A DNA stretch of 64,000 nt from NCED01 sp035493955 (GTDB taxonomy: Bacteria; Pseudomonadota; Alphaproteobacteria; Caulobacterales; Caulobacteraceae). A program made the translations under genes and the position numbers. Location of the stretch: positions 133,988-197,987 of the forward strand of contig DATJHI010000004.1 of NCBI GenBank assembly GCA_035493955.1, read 5' to 3'. The notes under the pieces were generated by a model, which had not been told where the DNA came from, made no database searches, and saw only the letters and a program-made list of their open reading frames with translations. Each line of letters opens with the position of its first letter. Position 1 is the first letter of the stretch. Positions 1 to 8,238 of the stretch are shown here, piece after piece.

Positions 1-23
1 ACCCGGGCGCGCGGGGGTAGGGC

Positions 24-1445
24 ATGGCCAAGATTGCGCGGGAATCCCGCCTGGCCGCCCTCACCGTGGCCGGGGCGCTGTTCATGGAGGGATTCGATTC
101 CTCCATGATCCTGACCTCGCTGCCGCGTATGGCGCAGGATCTCGGCGGCACGCCGATCAGCCTCAGCATCGCCGTCACCGCCTATCTGCTGGCTTTGGCG
201 ATCTTCATTCCGGTCAGCGGCTGGATCGCCGACAATTTCGGCGCCCGGCGGGTCTATTGCGCCGCCATCATCGTCTTCGTGATCGGCTCCATGGCGTGCG
301 GCCTCGCGCCCACGGTGCCGCTGCTGGTGGCCGGCCGCTTCGTCCAGGGAATCGGCGGGGCGATGATGCAGCCGATCGGCCGGCTGATCCTGGCGCGCTC
401 GGCCGACAAGCGCGATCTGATCTCGCTGATGAATTACACCATCATACCGGGACTGGTCGGTCCCAGCCTCGGTCCGGTGGTCGGCGGCTTCATCAGCGCC
501 TACGCCAATTGGCGCTGGAACTTCTTCATCAACCTGCCGATCGGCCTGATCGGCCTGGTGATGACCTTCCGCTACATCAAGCCCTCGCCCCCGATCGAGA
601 GCACGCGGTTCGACTGGGCCGGCTTTCTCCTCGTCGGCTCGGCGGCGTCCGCCCTGACCCTGGCGTTCGAGACCTCTCGCGACGGCCTGAGGGGCCTGTT
701 GAGCGCCGCGCCCTGGGCCGCGTCCGCCGTGGCCCTGACCGGCGCCTATGTGGTCTACGCCAGGCGGCGGCCGAACGCGGTCATGGACCTGCGGCTGTTC
801 AAGGTCCGCTGTTTCCGGATCAGCGTGCTTTTCGGCAGCATGGCCCGATCGGGGGTGTTCACCACCCAGTTCCTGCTGCCCGCCCTGTTGCAACTGGTCT
901 TCAAGTTCGACGCCTTCCGGGCCGGACTGCTGACCTTCCTGGTCGCCGCCGGCACCATAGCGATGCGGCCGGTCATGAACGTCCTGCTCAAGACCTTCGG
1001 CTTCCGCACCGTGCTGACCGGGGCGTGCGTGCTCTCGGCCCTGATGCTGGCCGGGTTCTGCCTGTTCAAGCCGCCGGCGGTGATAGGGCTGCTGGCCGCC
1101 TACATCTTCGTCTACGGCCTTGTCCGTACGGTGGTGTTCTCCAGCCTGGGCGGGCTGGCCCTGGCCGATATCGAGCCGGCGGACATGGGCCGCAGCAACA
1201 GCGTCGCCATCTTCGCCCAGCGCATGTCGATGAGTCTGGGCGTCAGCCTGGCCGCCGCGTCCCTGTCCTTCGCGTCAGGGGGCGGGCCGCTGGACCATGG
1301 CGATTTCATCGGCGCCTTCCTGTTCGCCGCCGGCCTCACCTTCACCGCCGGCCTGTTGATGCTGCAGTTGCGCCCCGACGACGGCTGGCGGGTGTCCGGC
1401 TACGGAGGCGATGGCGGCCGGGAGGCGGAGGAGGCCGCGCTTTAG
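24..1445 (+). CDS. MFS drug exporter, DHA2 (EmrB/QacA-like) family
   Basis: A 473-residue multi-pass inner-membrane protein, likely a proton-driven exporter of small hydrophobic molecules. Visible features: an N-terminal helix with MEGFDSSMILTSLP (residues 21-34), the DHA2 equivalent of the LDxTIVNVALP motif; the cytoplasmic loop GWIADNFGARR (66-76), matching MFS motif A; and a motif-C-like GLVGPSLGPVVGGF near 143-160. Length and about 13-14 hydrophobic segments fit DHA2. It stands alone: no membrane-fusion protein or outer-membrane factor adjoins it, unlike the EmrAB system at 26.5-30.6 kb. A G-rich stretch (GGGGGTAGGG) ending just before the ATG may act as ribosome binding site. The substrate cannot be told from the sequence. 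Confidence 0.85.
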   Translation: MAKIARESRLAALTVAGALFMEGFDSSMILTSLPRMAQDLGGTPISLSIAVTAYLLALAIFIPVSGWIADNFGARRVYCAAIIVFVIGSMACGLAPTVPLLVAGRFVQGIGGAMMQPIGRLILARSADKRDLISLMNYTIIPGLVGPSLGPVVGGFISAYANWRWNFFINLPIGLIGLVMTFRYIKPSPPIESTRFDWAGFLLVGSAASALTLAFETSRDGLRGLLSAAPWAASAVALTGAYVVYARRRPNAVMDLRLFKVRCFRISVLFGSMARSGVFTTQFLLPALLQLVFKFDAFRAGLLTFLVAAGTIAMRPVMNVLLKTFGFRTVLTGACVLSALMLAGFCLFKPPAVIGLLAAYIFVYGLVRTVVFSSLGGLALADIEPADMGRSNSVAIFAQRMSMSLGVSLAAASLSFASGGGPLDHGDFIGAFLFAAGLTFTAGLLMLQLRPDDGWRVSGYGGDGGREAEEAAL

Positions 1446-1496
1446 GAAGTGGTAAAGCCGACGGGTTAGAACTCGGCCCTCAACCGGTGAGCCGAC

Positions 1497-2339
1497 ATGC
1501 CTTGGGCGATAGCGCCGATCATCGCCAGCTTCTTTGGTTTCGGGGTCCTGGCCTGGCTGTTCCCATGCAACCCTGAACAGCCGCGCTTCTGGCCCAAAGG
1601 CTTGACCGACGACATCCTCTATTTCTTCGTCTCGCTGCTGTTCTACGGAGGGATGACCGCGGGCCTGACGCGGCTGCTCGTCGAGACGGGGATGGGGGAC
1701 AAGGCCCCCGCGGCCTTGAAGGCGCTGGAGTCCGGCTACGGGCTCCTGCCTCGTCTGCCCCTCGCGTTCCAGTGCCTGGTGCTGCTCGCAGTGACCGACG
1801 CCTGCCAATACGGACTGCACCGGGTCTTCCACCGCCGGGCGCTTTGGCCCTTCCACGCCGTGCACCACAGCTCCGAGCAGGTGAACTGGTCGACCACCTA
1901 TCGCATCCACCCGGTCAACTATCTGCTCTACAGCGCATCGGTCGCCGTCCTGACCCGGGTGATGGGCTTTTCACCCGCCGCCTTCGCCGCCGTGACCATG
2001 TTCAACCTGGTCCATAGCGCCCTGGTCCACGCCAATCTGAACTGGAGCTTCGGGCCGTTCCGCTACGTGTTGGCGAGCCCGGTGTTCCACCGCTGGCACC
2101 ACTCCAACGATCCGGCGGTGCGCGACAAGAATTTCGCCCCGACCTTCCCGGTGTTCGACCTGATGTTCGGCACCTTCCACATGCCGCGCCACGCGCTTCC
2201 CGCCGATTTCGGGGCCGAGGGCGTGCCCGACCACTTCCTCGCCCAGATGATCTATCCCTTCCGCGCCATCGCCGCAGACCTCGCCGGACGGAGCTGTGCG
2301 CGGGCGTCTGTGCGCGCCCCGGTCGACGCCAAGGGATGA
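1497..2339 (+). CDS. Fatty acid hydroxylase / sterol desaturase family membrane protein
   Basis: A 280-residue integral membrane di-iron oxygenase. The histidine clusters that bind the two irons are all present: HRVFH (108-112), HAVHH (120-124), the intermediate histidines at 138 and 178, and HRWHH (198-202). Family members hydroxylate or desaturate lipids such as fatty acids, sterols, carotenoids or hopanoids; which lipid is used here is not visible. Hydrophobic helices lie at about 1-24, 38-60, 88-102 and 143-172. The stop overlaps the ATG of the next gene (ATGA), so the two are translationally coupled and may act on the same membrane lipid. Confidence 0.88.
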   Translation: MPWAIAPIIASFFGFGVLAWLFPCNPEQPRFWPKGLTDDILYFFVSLLFYGGMTAGLTRLLVETGMGDKAPAALKALESGYGLLPRLPLAFQCLVLLAVTDACQYGLHRVFHRRALWPFHAVHHSSEQVNWSTTYRIHPVNYLLYSASVAVLTRVMGFSPAAFAAVTMFNLVHSALVHANLNWSFGPFRYVLASPVFHRWHHSNDPAVRDKNFAPTFPVFDLMFGTFHMPRHALPADFGAEGVPDHFLAQMIYPFRAIAADLAGRSCARASVRAPVDAKG

Positions 2340-3445
2340 GCGGGTTCGATCCTGGAGCGGCGACCGCCGGCTATCTTTCGCAGCTGTCGCCGGCGTTCCG
2401 GCGCGCCGCCGAGATCCATACCGAAACCGCCCACTGGCTGTGGGGCGCCCATCTCGCGACCATGCTGGCGGGCTGCTGGCTGATTCAGCGCCTGGGGCTG
2501 ATGGGGCGGCTGAAAGCCTGGATCGAGGCCGGCCGGGAGCGCCCATGGTTCGCCGCCCTGGCGTGCGGGGTGGTCTTCGCGGGCCTGATGATCGCCCTGT
2601 CGATGGCGGTCGAGGCCGCCGGCGTGGCGATGTCGGGCCAGACCCGCTCTGTCCCCTATGGGCTGTGGCTCCTCGGCGCGATCGTCGTGCTCCCGGTGGT
2701 CTACGCCGCGGCTCGGGCGGCTCCTCGCCGCTGGTGGGCGTGGGTCGGCGGCGCCTTCGCCGTCCTCGCGCTCATGGCGGTCTGGCTGCCCTTCGCCGCC
2801 GCATCGGGGCCTGCCGACCTGCCGCCGGTCCCGCCGGGGGCGATGCGCGAAGGCCTTATGGCCCTGACCCGCAAGGTCGGACTTGGGGCCGGCGACGTTT
2901 ATGTGTCGCCGGCGACCGACGTCGACGCCGACGTCACCGGTCTTCCCGGCCGGCCCCGCGTCGTGGTGACCCGGGGGATGCTGGCGAGCCGATCACCGGC
3001 CGAAGCGCGCGCGAGCGTCGGCCATCTGATCGGTCACTATGCGCACCAGGACCAGCTGACGCTGGCCCTTCTCCTCGGCGCCCTGGGGTTGGGGGGAGCC
3101 TTTGCGGTGCATCGCCTGTTCCGACCCGTGGCGGCGGCCATGGGCGCCGGCGGGGTCGCGCTGAACGATCCGGCCGGCCTGCCGGCAGCGGCGGCCATCG
3201 GCATTGTCTGGCTGGCCCTGGCGATGGTCGGCTACAACAACGGGGTCCGGTTGATCAATCTACGGGCCGACCAGTATTCCCTGGACCACGCCCGCGAACC
3301 CGACGGGCTGGCCAGCGCCCTCATGCGGTCGGATCGGGCCGACAAGGTCGATCCCGGCGCGGTGGAGGAACTGGTCTTCTACAACCATCCGGCCTTGGAG
3401 GGCCGCATCGCCCGGGCCATGCGTTGGAAGGCGCAGCAGCGGTGA
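2336..3445 (+). CDS. M48 (Ste24/HtpX-like) membrane protein with degenerate zinc site
   Basis: A 369-residue protein with several transmembrane segments (about 36-55, 72-92, 106-128, 136-155, 244-262, 284-302) and a soluble part related to M48 metallopeptidases. The region before the active site (DADVTGL at 197-203, then a VVVTRGML strand) and the C-terminal HPALEGRI (351-358) follow the Ste24 layout. The HExxH motif reads HLIGH (230-234), so the catalytic Glu is Leu, and the usual downstream Glu ligand before the AD pair is Asn (NLRAD, 308-312). It is therefore probably not an active zinc protease. It overlaps the lipid hydroxylase gene by 4 bases, suggesting a scaffold or regulatory role in the same membrane process. 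Assignment to M48 is by motif context only. Confidence 0.7.
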   Translation: MSGFDPGAATAGYLSQLSPAFRRAAEIHTETAHWLWGAHLATMLAGCWLIQRLGLMGRLKAWIEAGRERPWFAALACGVVFAGLMIALSMAVEAAGVAMSGQTRSVPYGLWLLGAIVVLPVVYAAARAAPRRWWAWVGGAFAVLALMAVWLPFAAASGPADLPPVPPGAMREGLMALTRKVGLGAGDVYVSPATDVDADVTGLPGRPRVVVTRGMLASRSPAEARASVGHLIGHYAHQDQLTLALLLGALGLGGAFAVHRLFRPVAAAMGAGGVALNDPAGLPAAAAIGIVWLALAMVGYNNGVRLINLRADQYSLDHAREPDGLASALMRSDRADKVDPGAVEELVFYNHPALEGRIARAMRWKAQQR

Positions 3446-3491
3446 GAATGAGCGCCGTTTCGGCGCGGGAACGGAATTTGAGGAGCGTTCG

Positions 3492-4349
3492 ATGCCGCCG
3501 GATTTGGAGCTTCGCAGGAACCTTCGCCTGGGATCGCGGTTCCGCAAGGTGAGCTTTGAGTGGAACCCGATGACCCGACAGATGATTTTCGCAGCCGGCT
3601 TGGCGCTCAGCCTAGCCGCAACCGCAGCGCACGCCGAAGGCGGCTGGATCGTGAGCGTCGGCGCCAAGGCCAGCGTCAGTCCGCCCTATGAAGGGGCCGA
3701 CCACTTCGTGACCCGCCCGACCCCCACCCTGTCGGTCACTCCGGCGGACAAACCCTATCGGTTCACCCCGCCGGACGGCGGCACCACCTTCGCCCTGATC
3801 GACAGCAAATACGTCGTGTTCGGGCCGATGGCGCGGTTCCTGTACGGGCGGGGCAACGGGGGCCAGCTCGTCGGACTGGACCGGGTCAAGTGGGCGGCCG
3901 AACCGGGCGCCTTCCTGGATCTCTGGCCGACCCGTTGGCTGAGACTGCATGGCGAAGCGCGGCACGGGATCATCGGCCACACCGGCCTGGTGGCCGACGT
4001 GGGCGCGGACCTGGTCTACATGGGCAAGCGCTGGGACTTCTCGGTCGGACCGCGCATGGGCTTCGGCGACAAGGCCTATTTCGAGCGCTATTTCGGGGTC
4101 ACCCCGCAGGAGAACGCGCGCAGTCCCCTGATCACCACCGCCTACGACCCCAGCGGCGGACGCCGCTACACCGGCGTCGAGGTGGCCACGGCCTATCACC
4201 TGACCCCGCGTTTCATCCTCAAGGCGGACGCCGGGTATCACGAACTGGCGGACGCGGCGGCCCTCAGCCCCATCGTCCAGGTCGCCGGCCAGAGGCAGCA
4301 ATATACCGCCAGCGTTGGCTTCAGTTGGAGCTTCCACGTCGGGTCGTAG
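3492..4349 (+). CDS. MipA/OmpV family outer-membrane protein
   Basis: Likely a beta-barrel outer-membrane protein of the MipA/OmpV family (MltA-interacting scaffold or porin-like). The mature part is rich in alternating strands and ends in YTASVGFSWSFHVGS, a typical barrel end. Two starts are possible: the ATG at 3492, preceded by a good Shine-Dalgarno (GAGGAGC, 3481-3487), gives 285 residues with a basic extension; the internal ATG at 3570 starts directly at a classical signal peptide (MTRQMIFAAGLALSLAATAAHA). The upstream start has the better ribosome site, the internal one the better protein. The last 29 bases overlap the convergent gene on the other strand. Confidence 0.75.
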   Translation: MPPDLELRRNLRLGSRFRKVSFEWNPMTRQMIFAAGLALSLAATAAHAEGGWIVSVGAKASVSPPYEGADHFVTRPTPTLSVTPADKPYRFTPPDGGTTFALIDSKYVVFGPMARFLYGRGNGGQLVGLDRVKWAAEPGAFLDLWPTRWLRLHGEARHGIIGHTGLVADVGADLVYMGKRWDFSVGPRMGFGDKAYFERYFGVTPQENARSPLITTAYDPSGGRRYTGVEVATAYHLTPRFILKADAGYHELADAAALSPIVQVAGQRQQYTASVGFSWSFHVGS

Positions 4350-4917
4350 GGCAGGCGGCGGGCGTTGAGGCGCTCTCTGCGCGGGCGATCGCAGCCCGGG
4401 CGACGGTCTCGAGCTCAACGGCGGCCGCCGCGTCGGGATTCCGTCCGGCGAACATCCGGAAGCACGCGGCCAGATTGTGCACCGCCGCCGCCTCCGCATC
4501 GGTCACGTCGCCCTGGGCCAGCCAGGCCTCCGCAATGCGTGCGAGGGCGGCGAGCTCGATCCGTTCGGCGGCGAGCTCGGCGCGCTTGATGTCGTTCCGC
4601 AGCGCTTCGACGGCGGCGTCGGGATTCGCCGCCAAGTCCAGCTTCAGTCGGCGACGCAAGCCCCGCAGGACCGTGACCACTTCGCCCTGCCATGCCGAGG
4701 CTGAACGGGCGGCGCTCTCCATCTGCTGCCCGGACAAGGCGAGCCCGGCTTCGGCGCCGGCCCAGGCGACGAACAGCAGCAGTGGAACATCCATCCCGTG
4801 TCGATCCTGCAAGGCGAGGCAGGCGGGGGCGACGCCGTCTTGTCCATAGACGTCAAGGCAGAACGCCCACAGCCGGTCGTCGGGCCGGGAGGACTTGGCG
4901 CTGGGGTGCAGGGACAT
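4321..4917 (-). CDS. TIGR02444 family protein (DUF2390-like)
   Basis: A 198-residue soluble, Ala-rich helical protein. The opening (DRLWAFCLDVYGQDGVAPACL) and the following VPLLLFVAWAG segment match my recollection of the TIGR02444 family, small proteobacterial proteins of unknown function. The ATG at 4917 was chosen because a strong Shine-Dalgarno (GGAGGG) lies about 5 bases upstream; longer in-frame extensions read through the region that precedes the neighbouring Tat gene and lack support. The C-terminal tail is encoded over the 3' end of the convergent MipA/OmpV gene. Function unknown. Confidence 0.7.
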   Translation of the reverse strand: MSLHPSAKSSRPDDRLWAFCLDVYGQDGVAPACLALQDRHGMDVPLLLFVAWAGAEAGLALSGQQMESAARSASAWQGEVVTVLRGLRRRLKLDLAANPDAAVEALRNDIKRAELAAERIELAALARIAEAWLAQGDVTDAEAAAVHNLAACFRMFAGRNPDAAAAVELETVARAAIARAESASTPAACPTTRRGSSN

Positions 4918-5041
4918 CGATCCCTCCTGTTTTGGCGACGAACAGGGTCTGCCACAGGGCAAGGCGTGGTTCGATCCCGAGTCGCTATTGACGGCGCCGA
5001 TCGGATCGAGACGATTAAGCGCCCAAGGTTTCGAATTGGCC

Positions 5042-6985
5042 ATGAAAACAAAACAACAAGGCCCTGATCGCCGCCGATTCCTGAAAGGCTCCGTGCTCGG
5101 CGCCGCCGGAACCTTGGCGCCCGCTCCCGTCCTGGCCGCGGAATCCGCGCCGGCGCCGACGGCGCCCGCCACCCCGGTGGCGCGGCCGCCCTGGCTGATG
5201 GCGGCGGAAGCCCGCCCCGGCGAGGCCGTCGCCCCGCCCCAGTTCGTCGATTATCCCGGCTCGGACTTCATGGTCGACGTCCTGAAGGCCCTGGATATCG
5301 AGTATCTGGCTCTTGTTCCCGGTTCGACCTTCCGCGGCCTGCAGGAATCGGTGGCCAGCTACGCCGGCAACCAGAAGCCGGAAATGATCGTCTGCATGCA
5401 CGAGGAGATCTCCGCCGGCATCTGCCACGGTTATTTCAAGGTGGCGGGCAAGCCGATGGCCTGCCTGGTGCATTCGAACGTCGGGCTGCAGCACGCCTCC
5501 ATGGCGATCTACAACGCGTGGTGCGACCGGGTTCCGATCATCGTCCTGGCCGGCAATGTCCTCGACACCACCAAGCGGCGCCCCGGCGTGGAATGGTATC
5601 ATTCGGCCCAGGATCTGGGCGCGCTGGTCCGCGACTTCACCAAATGGGACGACACTCCGGTGTCCCTGGCCCACTTCGCCGAATCCGCGGCCCGGGCCCA
5701 TTCCTACGCGCTCACCGCCCCCATGGAGCCGGTGCTGCTGGTCGCCGACGCCGAACTGCAGGAGAACGCGGTCGAGGATCGGACGCTGCGCCTGCCGCGG
5801 CCCATGGCCGTCACATCGCCGGTCGGCGAGCCGGCGGCGGTGGCCAAGGCGGCCGAGCTGCTGCTGGCGGCCAAGAACCCGGTGATCGCCCTCGACCGGT
5901 CCGCGCGCTCCGCCGCGGGCGTGGCGCTTCTGGTCAGGCTGGCCGAAACCGTCAACGCGCCGGTGGTGGACCTGCTCGGCCGGATGAACTTTCCAACCGG
6001 TCACTATCTGAACCAGACCTGGCTGCAGCAGCCGCTGATCACCCGCGCCGATCTGGTGCTGGGGCTGGAGATCGGCGATCCCTGGGGCTTGGTCAACATG
6101 GTCTCGGACGTGATCGGGCGGCCGTCGCGGCGGCTGATCCGGGAGGACTGCAAGGTGGTCCACGTGAGCGCCGAATATCTGCTGATGAAGTCCAACAACC
6201 AGGACTTCGAGCGCTACTTCGCCGCCGATCTCGCCATCGCCGGCGAGGTGGAGGCGACCTTGCCGCAGCTGATCGCGGCGGTCGAGCAGCGCCTGACTCT
6301 GGACCTGCGCAGCGCCATCGCCGCCCGCAAGCCGGCGCTGGAGGCCGCCTTCAAGCGCATGCGGGACGCGGCCAAGACCGATGCGGCCAAGGCTTGGGAC
6401 GCATCGCCGATCACCACCGCCCGGATTTACCAGGAGATCTGGGACAAGATCCGCAACGAGAACTGGGCCCTGGTCTCGCCCACGAACCTTTCCAGCCGCT
6501 GGCCGCACCGGCTCTGGGAGATCAACGAATTCCATCAGTATATCGGCGGCGACGGCGGCGCCGGCGTCGGCTATTGCGCCTCGGCGTCGGTGGGGGCCGC
6601 CCTGGCCCACAAAAGCGCGGGCCGGATCGTGGTGAACGTCCAGGGCGACGGGGACCTGATGATGTCGCCCGGCGTCTTCTGGACCCAGGCGCACCACAGC
6701 ATTCCGATGCTCACGGTGATGCACAACAACAGGGCCTGGCACCAGGAAGCCATGCATCTGCAGCGGATGGCCTCGCGCCGGCGTCGCCATCCGGAAAATT
6801 CGGTGATCGGCACCACCATCACCGATCCCTTCATCGATTTCGCCGCCATGGCCAGAAGCATGGGCGTGTGGGCGGAAGGACCGATCGCCGACCCCGCCAA
6901 GCTGGGGCCCGCCCTCGCCCGGGCGCTGGCGGTTGTGAAGTCGGGCAAGCCCGCCCTTCTCGACGTGATCGCCCAGCCCCGATGA
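5042..6985 (+). CDS. Tat-exported thiamine-diphosphate enzyme (acetolactate synthase-like fold)
   Basis: A 647-residue member of the ThDP enzyme superfamily (acetolactate synthase, benzoylformate decarboxylase, oxidase relatives). The N terminus is a twin-arginine signal: RRRFLKG at residues 10-16, a hydrophobic stretch, then an Ala-rich cleavage region near 32. The PYR-domain catalytic Glu sits in HEEISAG (120-126); the cofactor/Mg site is GDG (535-537) followed by NN (562-563), the standard spacing. Export through Tat would carry a folded, cofactor-loaded enzyme to the periplasm. The ATG at 5042 is chosen because it starts the signal. The gene overlaps the next one, a cytochrome c, by 4 bases (ATGA), so the cytochrome may take electrons from an oxidative decarboxylation. 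Substrate unknown; the link to the cytochrome is inference from operon structure. Confidence 0.85.
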   Translation: MKTKQQGPDRRRFLKGSVLGAAGTLAPAPVLAAESAPAPTAPATPVARPPWLMAAEARPGEAVAPPQFVDYPGSDFMVDVLKALDIEYLALVPGSTFRGLQESVASYAGNQKPEMIVCMHEEISAGICHGYFKVAGKPMACLVHSNVGLQHASMAIYNAWCDRVPIIVLAGNVLDTTKRRPGVEWYHSAQDLGALVRDFTKWDDTPVSLAHFAESAARAHSYALTAPMEPVLLVADAELQENAVEDRTLRLPRPMAVTSPVGEPAAVAKAAELLLAAKNPVIALDRSARSAAGVALLVRLAETVNAPVVDLLGRMNFPTGHYLNQTWLQQPLITRADLVLGLEIGDPWGLVNMVSDVIGRPSRRLIREDCKVVHVSAEYLLMKSNNQDFERYFAADLAIAGEVEATLPQLIAAVEQRLTLDLRSAIAARKPALEAAFKRMRDAAKTDAAKAWDASPITTARIYQEIWDKIRNENWALVSPTNLSSRWPHRLWEINEFHQYIGGDGGAGVGYCASASVGAALAHKSAGRIVVNVQGDGDLMMSPGVFWTQAHHSIPMLTVMHNNRAWHQEAMHLQRMASRRRRHPENSVIGTTITDPFIDFAAMARSMGVWAEGPIADPAKLGPALARALAVVKSGKPALLDVIAQPR

Positions 6986-7377
6986 CCGCCATGACCCGTC
7001 ATCGCCGTTTCGCCGCCGCCCTGTGCGGCCTGTCCGCCGGGGTCGCGACCGGGGCCTTCGCCGCTCCGCCGCCGACGCCGGCCGCCGTGGGCCGGGCGCT
7101 GTTCATGCAGAAGAACTGCTATTTCTGTCACGGCGTCATGGGGCAGGGGGCCTTGCCCACCGGTTCGACGCTGGCGCCCAAGCCTCTGCCGGCAGCGGCG
7201 ATCCGCGCCTATGTCCGCAACCCTCGGGGGGTGATGCCGGCGTACAGTCCCGAAATCCTCACCGACGGCGAGATCGATTCCATCCACGCCTACCTCGACT
7301 CGATCCCGGCCGGACGGCCGGCGAGCGAGATACCCCTGTTGGGCGGCTCCGCCCCGGCCAAGACCACAGGCCGCTGA
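6982..7377 (+). CDS. Small periplasmic c-type cytochrome (one haem)
   Basis: A 131-residue exported monohaem cytochrome c. A signal peptide spans about residues 1-28 (basic start, AAALCGLSAGVATGAFA). The haem site is CYFCH (46-50); Met85 in GVMPAYS is the likely sixth ligand, followed by the usual C-terminal helix (ILTDGEIDSIHAYLDSI). This matches class I cytochromes used as electron acceptors by periplasmic dehydrogenases. The ATG at 6982 overlaps the stop of the ThDP enzyme; a second ATG at 6991 would also keep the signal. Tight coupling suggests it is the electron acceptor, or a subunit, of the upstream enzyme. Confidence 0.88.
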   Translation: MTAMTRHRRFAAALCGLSAGVATGAFAAPPPTPAAVGRALFMQKNCYFCHGVMGQGALPTGSTLAPKPLPAAAIRAYVRNPRGVMPAYSPEILTDGEIDSIHAYLDSIPAGRPASEIPLLGGSAPAKTTGR

Positions 7378-7434
7378 ACGACACGCGACCGCGCCTTCGG
7401 AATCAGGCGAACGCTTCGGCGGAGGAACCGAGCC

Positions 7435-8235
7435 ATGACCAGAGCGAGGCGTCCCAGACTCGGCCTGTTGGGGGTCGGTTTCGCCGTCCTGCTGGCGGCG
7501 AGCGGTCCGGGCGCCAGGGGCCAGGCTCCGCCGTCGGCCGACACCGACGAGCAGCGCATCGCCGACTTGGTGCTCGCCAACCACATCCTCGCCGATCAGG
7601 GGGTCCTGGACGGTTTCGGCCATATCAGCGTGCGTTCGGTAAAGAACCCCAGGCACTTCTTCATGGCCCGGTCGGTCGCCCCCGCCCTGGTCGCCAGGGA
7701 CGACATCCTGGAGTTCGACGAGAACAGCGCGCCGGTCGACCAGCGCGGCCGCGAGCTCTACAGCGAACGCTTCATCCATGGCGAAATCCTGCGCAGCCGC
7801 CCGGAGGTCCAGTCGGTGGTGCACAGCCATTCCCCGGCGGTGTTGCCGTTCAGCGTGACCGAGGCTCCGCTGAAGGCGCTGATCCACGTCGCCTATTTCC
7901 TCGGAACCCAACCTGCGCCGGTGTTCGAGATCCGCGACGCCGATGGCGAGGACAACGCCATGCTGGTCAACACCGCCAGGAGCGGCGCCGCCCTCGCCCG
8001 CACCCTAGGCGACCGCAGGGTGGTGCTGCTACGCGGCCACGGCATGGCCGTGGCCGGCGGTTCGATCCGGGAGGCGGTGTTCGAGGCCATCTACACCCAG
8101 GTCAATGCCCAGATCGAACTGGAGGCGCTGAAACTGGGGCCTCCCAAGTTCCTGAACCGGTTCGAAGTCAGGCGCACCGAGCGCATCGGCCGGCAGTGGG
8201 AGCTGTGGGCGGCCCGCGCCGAGGCCCGGCGGTAG
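7435..8235 (+). CDS. Exported class II aldolase/adducin family protein
   Basis: A 266-residue class II aldolase-fold protein with an N-terminal signal peptide (basic start, hydrophobic 9-23, AASGPGARGQA). The metal site of the family is intact: H130 and H132 in HSHS, H202 in RGHG, and the acid E111 in SERFIH at the position of the catalytic Glu of fuculose-1-phosphate aldolase. Family members do zinc-dependent retro-aldol cleavage or decarboxylation, normally in the cytoplasm, so the signal is unusual. It lies 57 bases after the cytochrome and three bases before a lipoprotein peptidase, in one likely transcript. Together with the Tat-exported ThDP enzyme it suggests a periplasmic C-C bond-cleaving route. 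No Tat motif is seen, so this is a Sec-type signal. Confidence 0.82.
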   Translation: MTRARRPRLGLLGVGFAVLLAASGPGARGQAPPSADTDEQRIADLVLANHILADQGVLDGFGHISVRSVKNPRHFFMARSVAPALVARDDILEFDENSAPVDQRGRELYSERFIHGEILRSRPEVQSVVHSHSPAVLPFSVTEAPLKALIHVAYFLGTQPAPVFEIRDADGEDNAMLVNTARSGAALARTLGDRRVVLLRGHGMAVAGGSIREAVFEAIYTQVNAQIELEALKLGPPKFLNRFEVRRTERIGRQWELWAARAEARR

Positions 8236-8238
8236 AGG

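Noticed and set aside
4895..5041. Longer N terminus for the ThDP enzyme
   Set aside because: The extension would bury the Tat signal in the middle and overlaps the divergent gene's ribosome site.
5015..6790. Long open frame on the minus strand opposite the ThDP enzyme
   Set aside because: The plus strand has clear family motifs, signal and operon structure; in high-GC DNA the opposite strand is often open. The minus product is His/Arg/Gly-rich without any motif.
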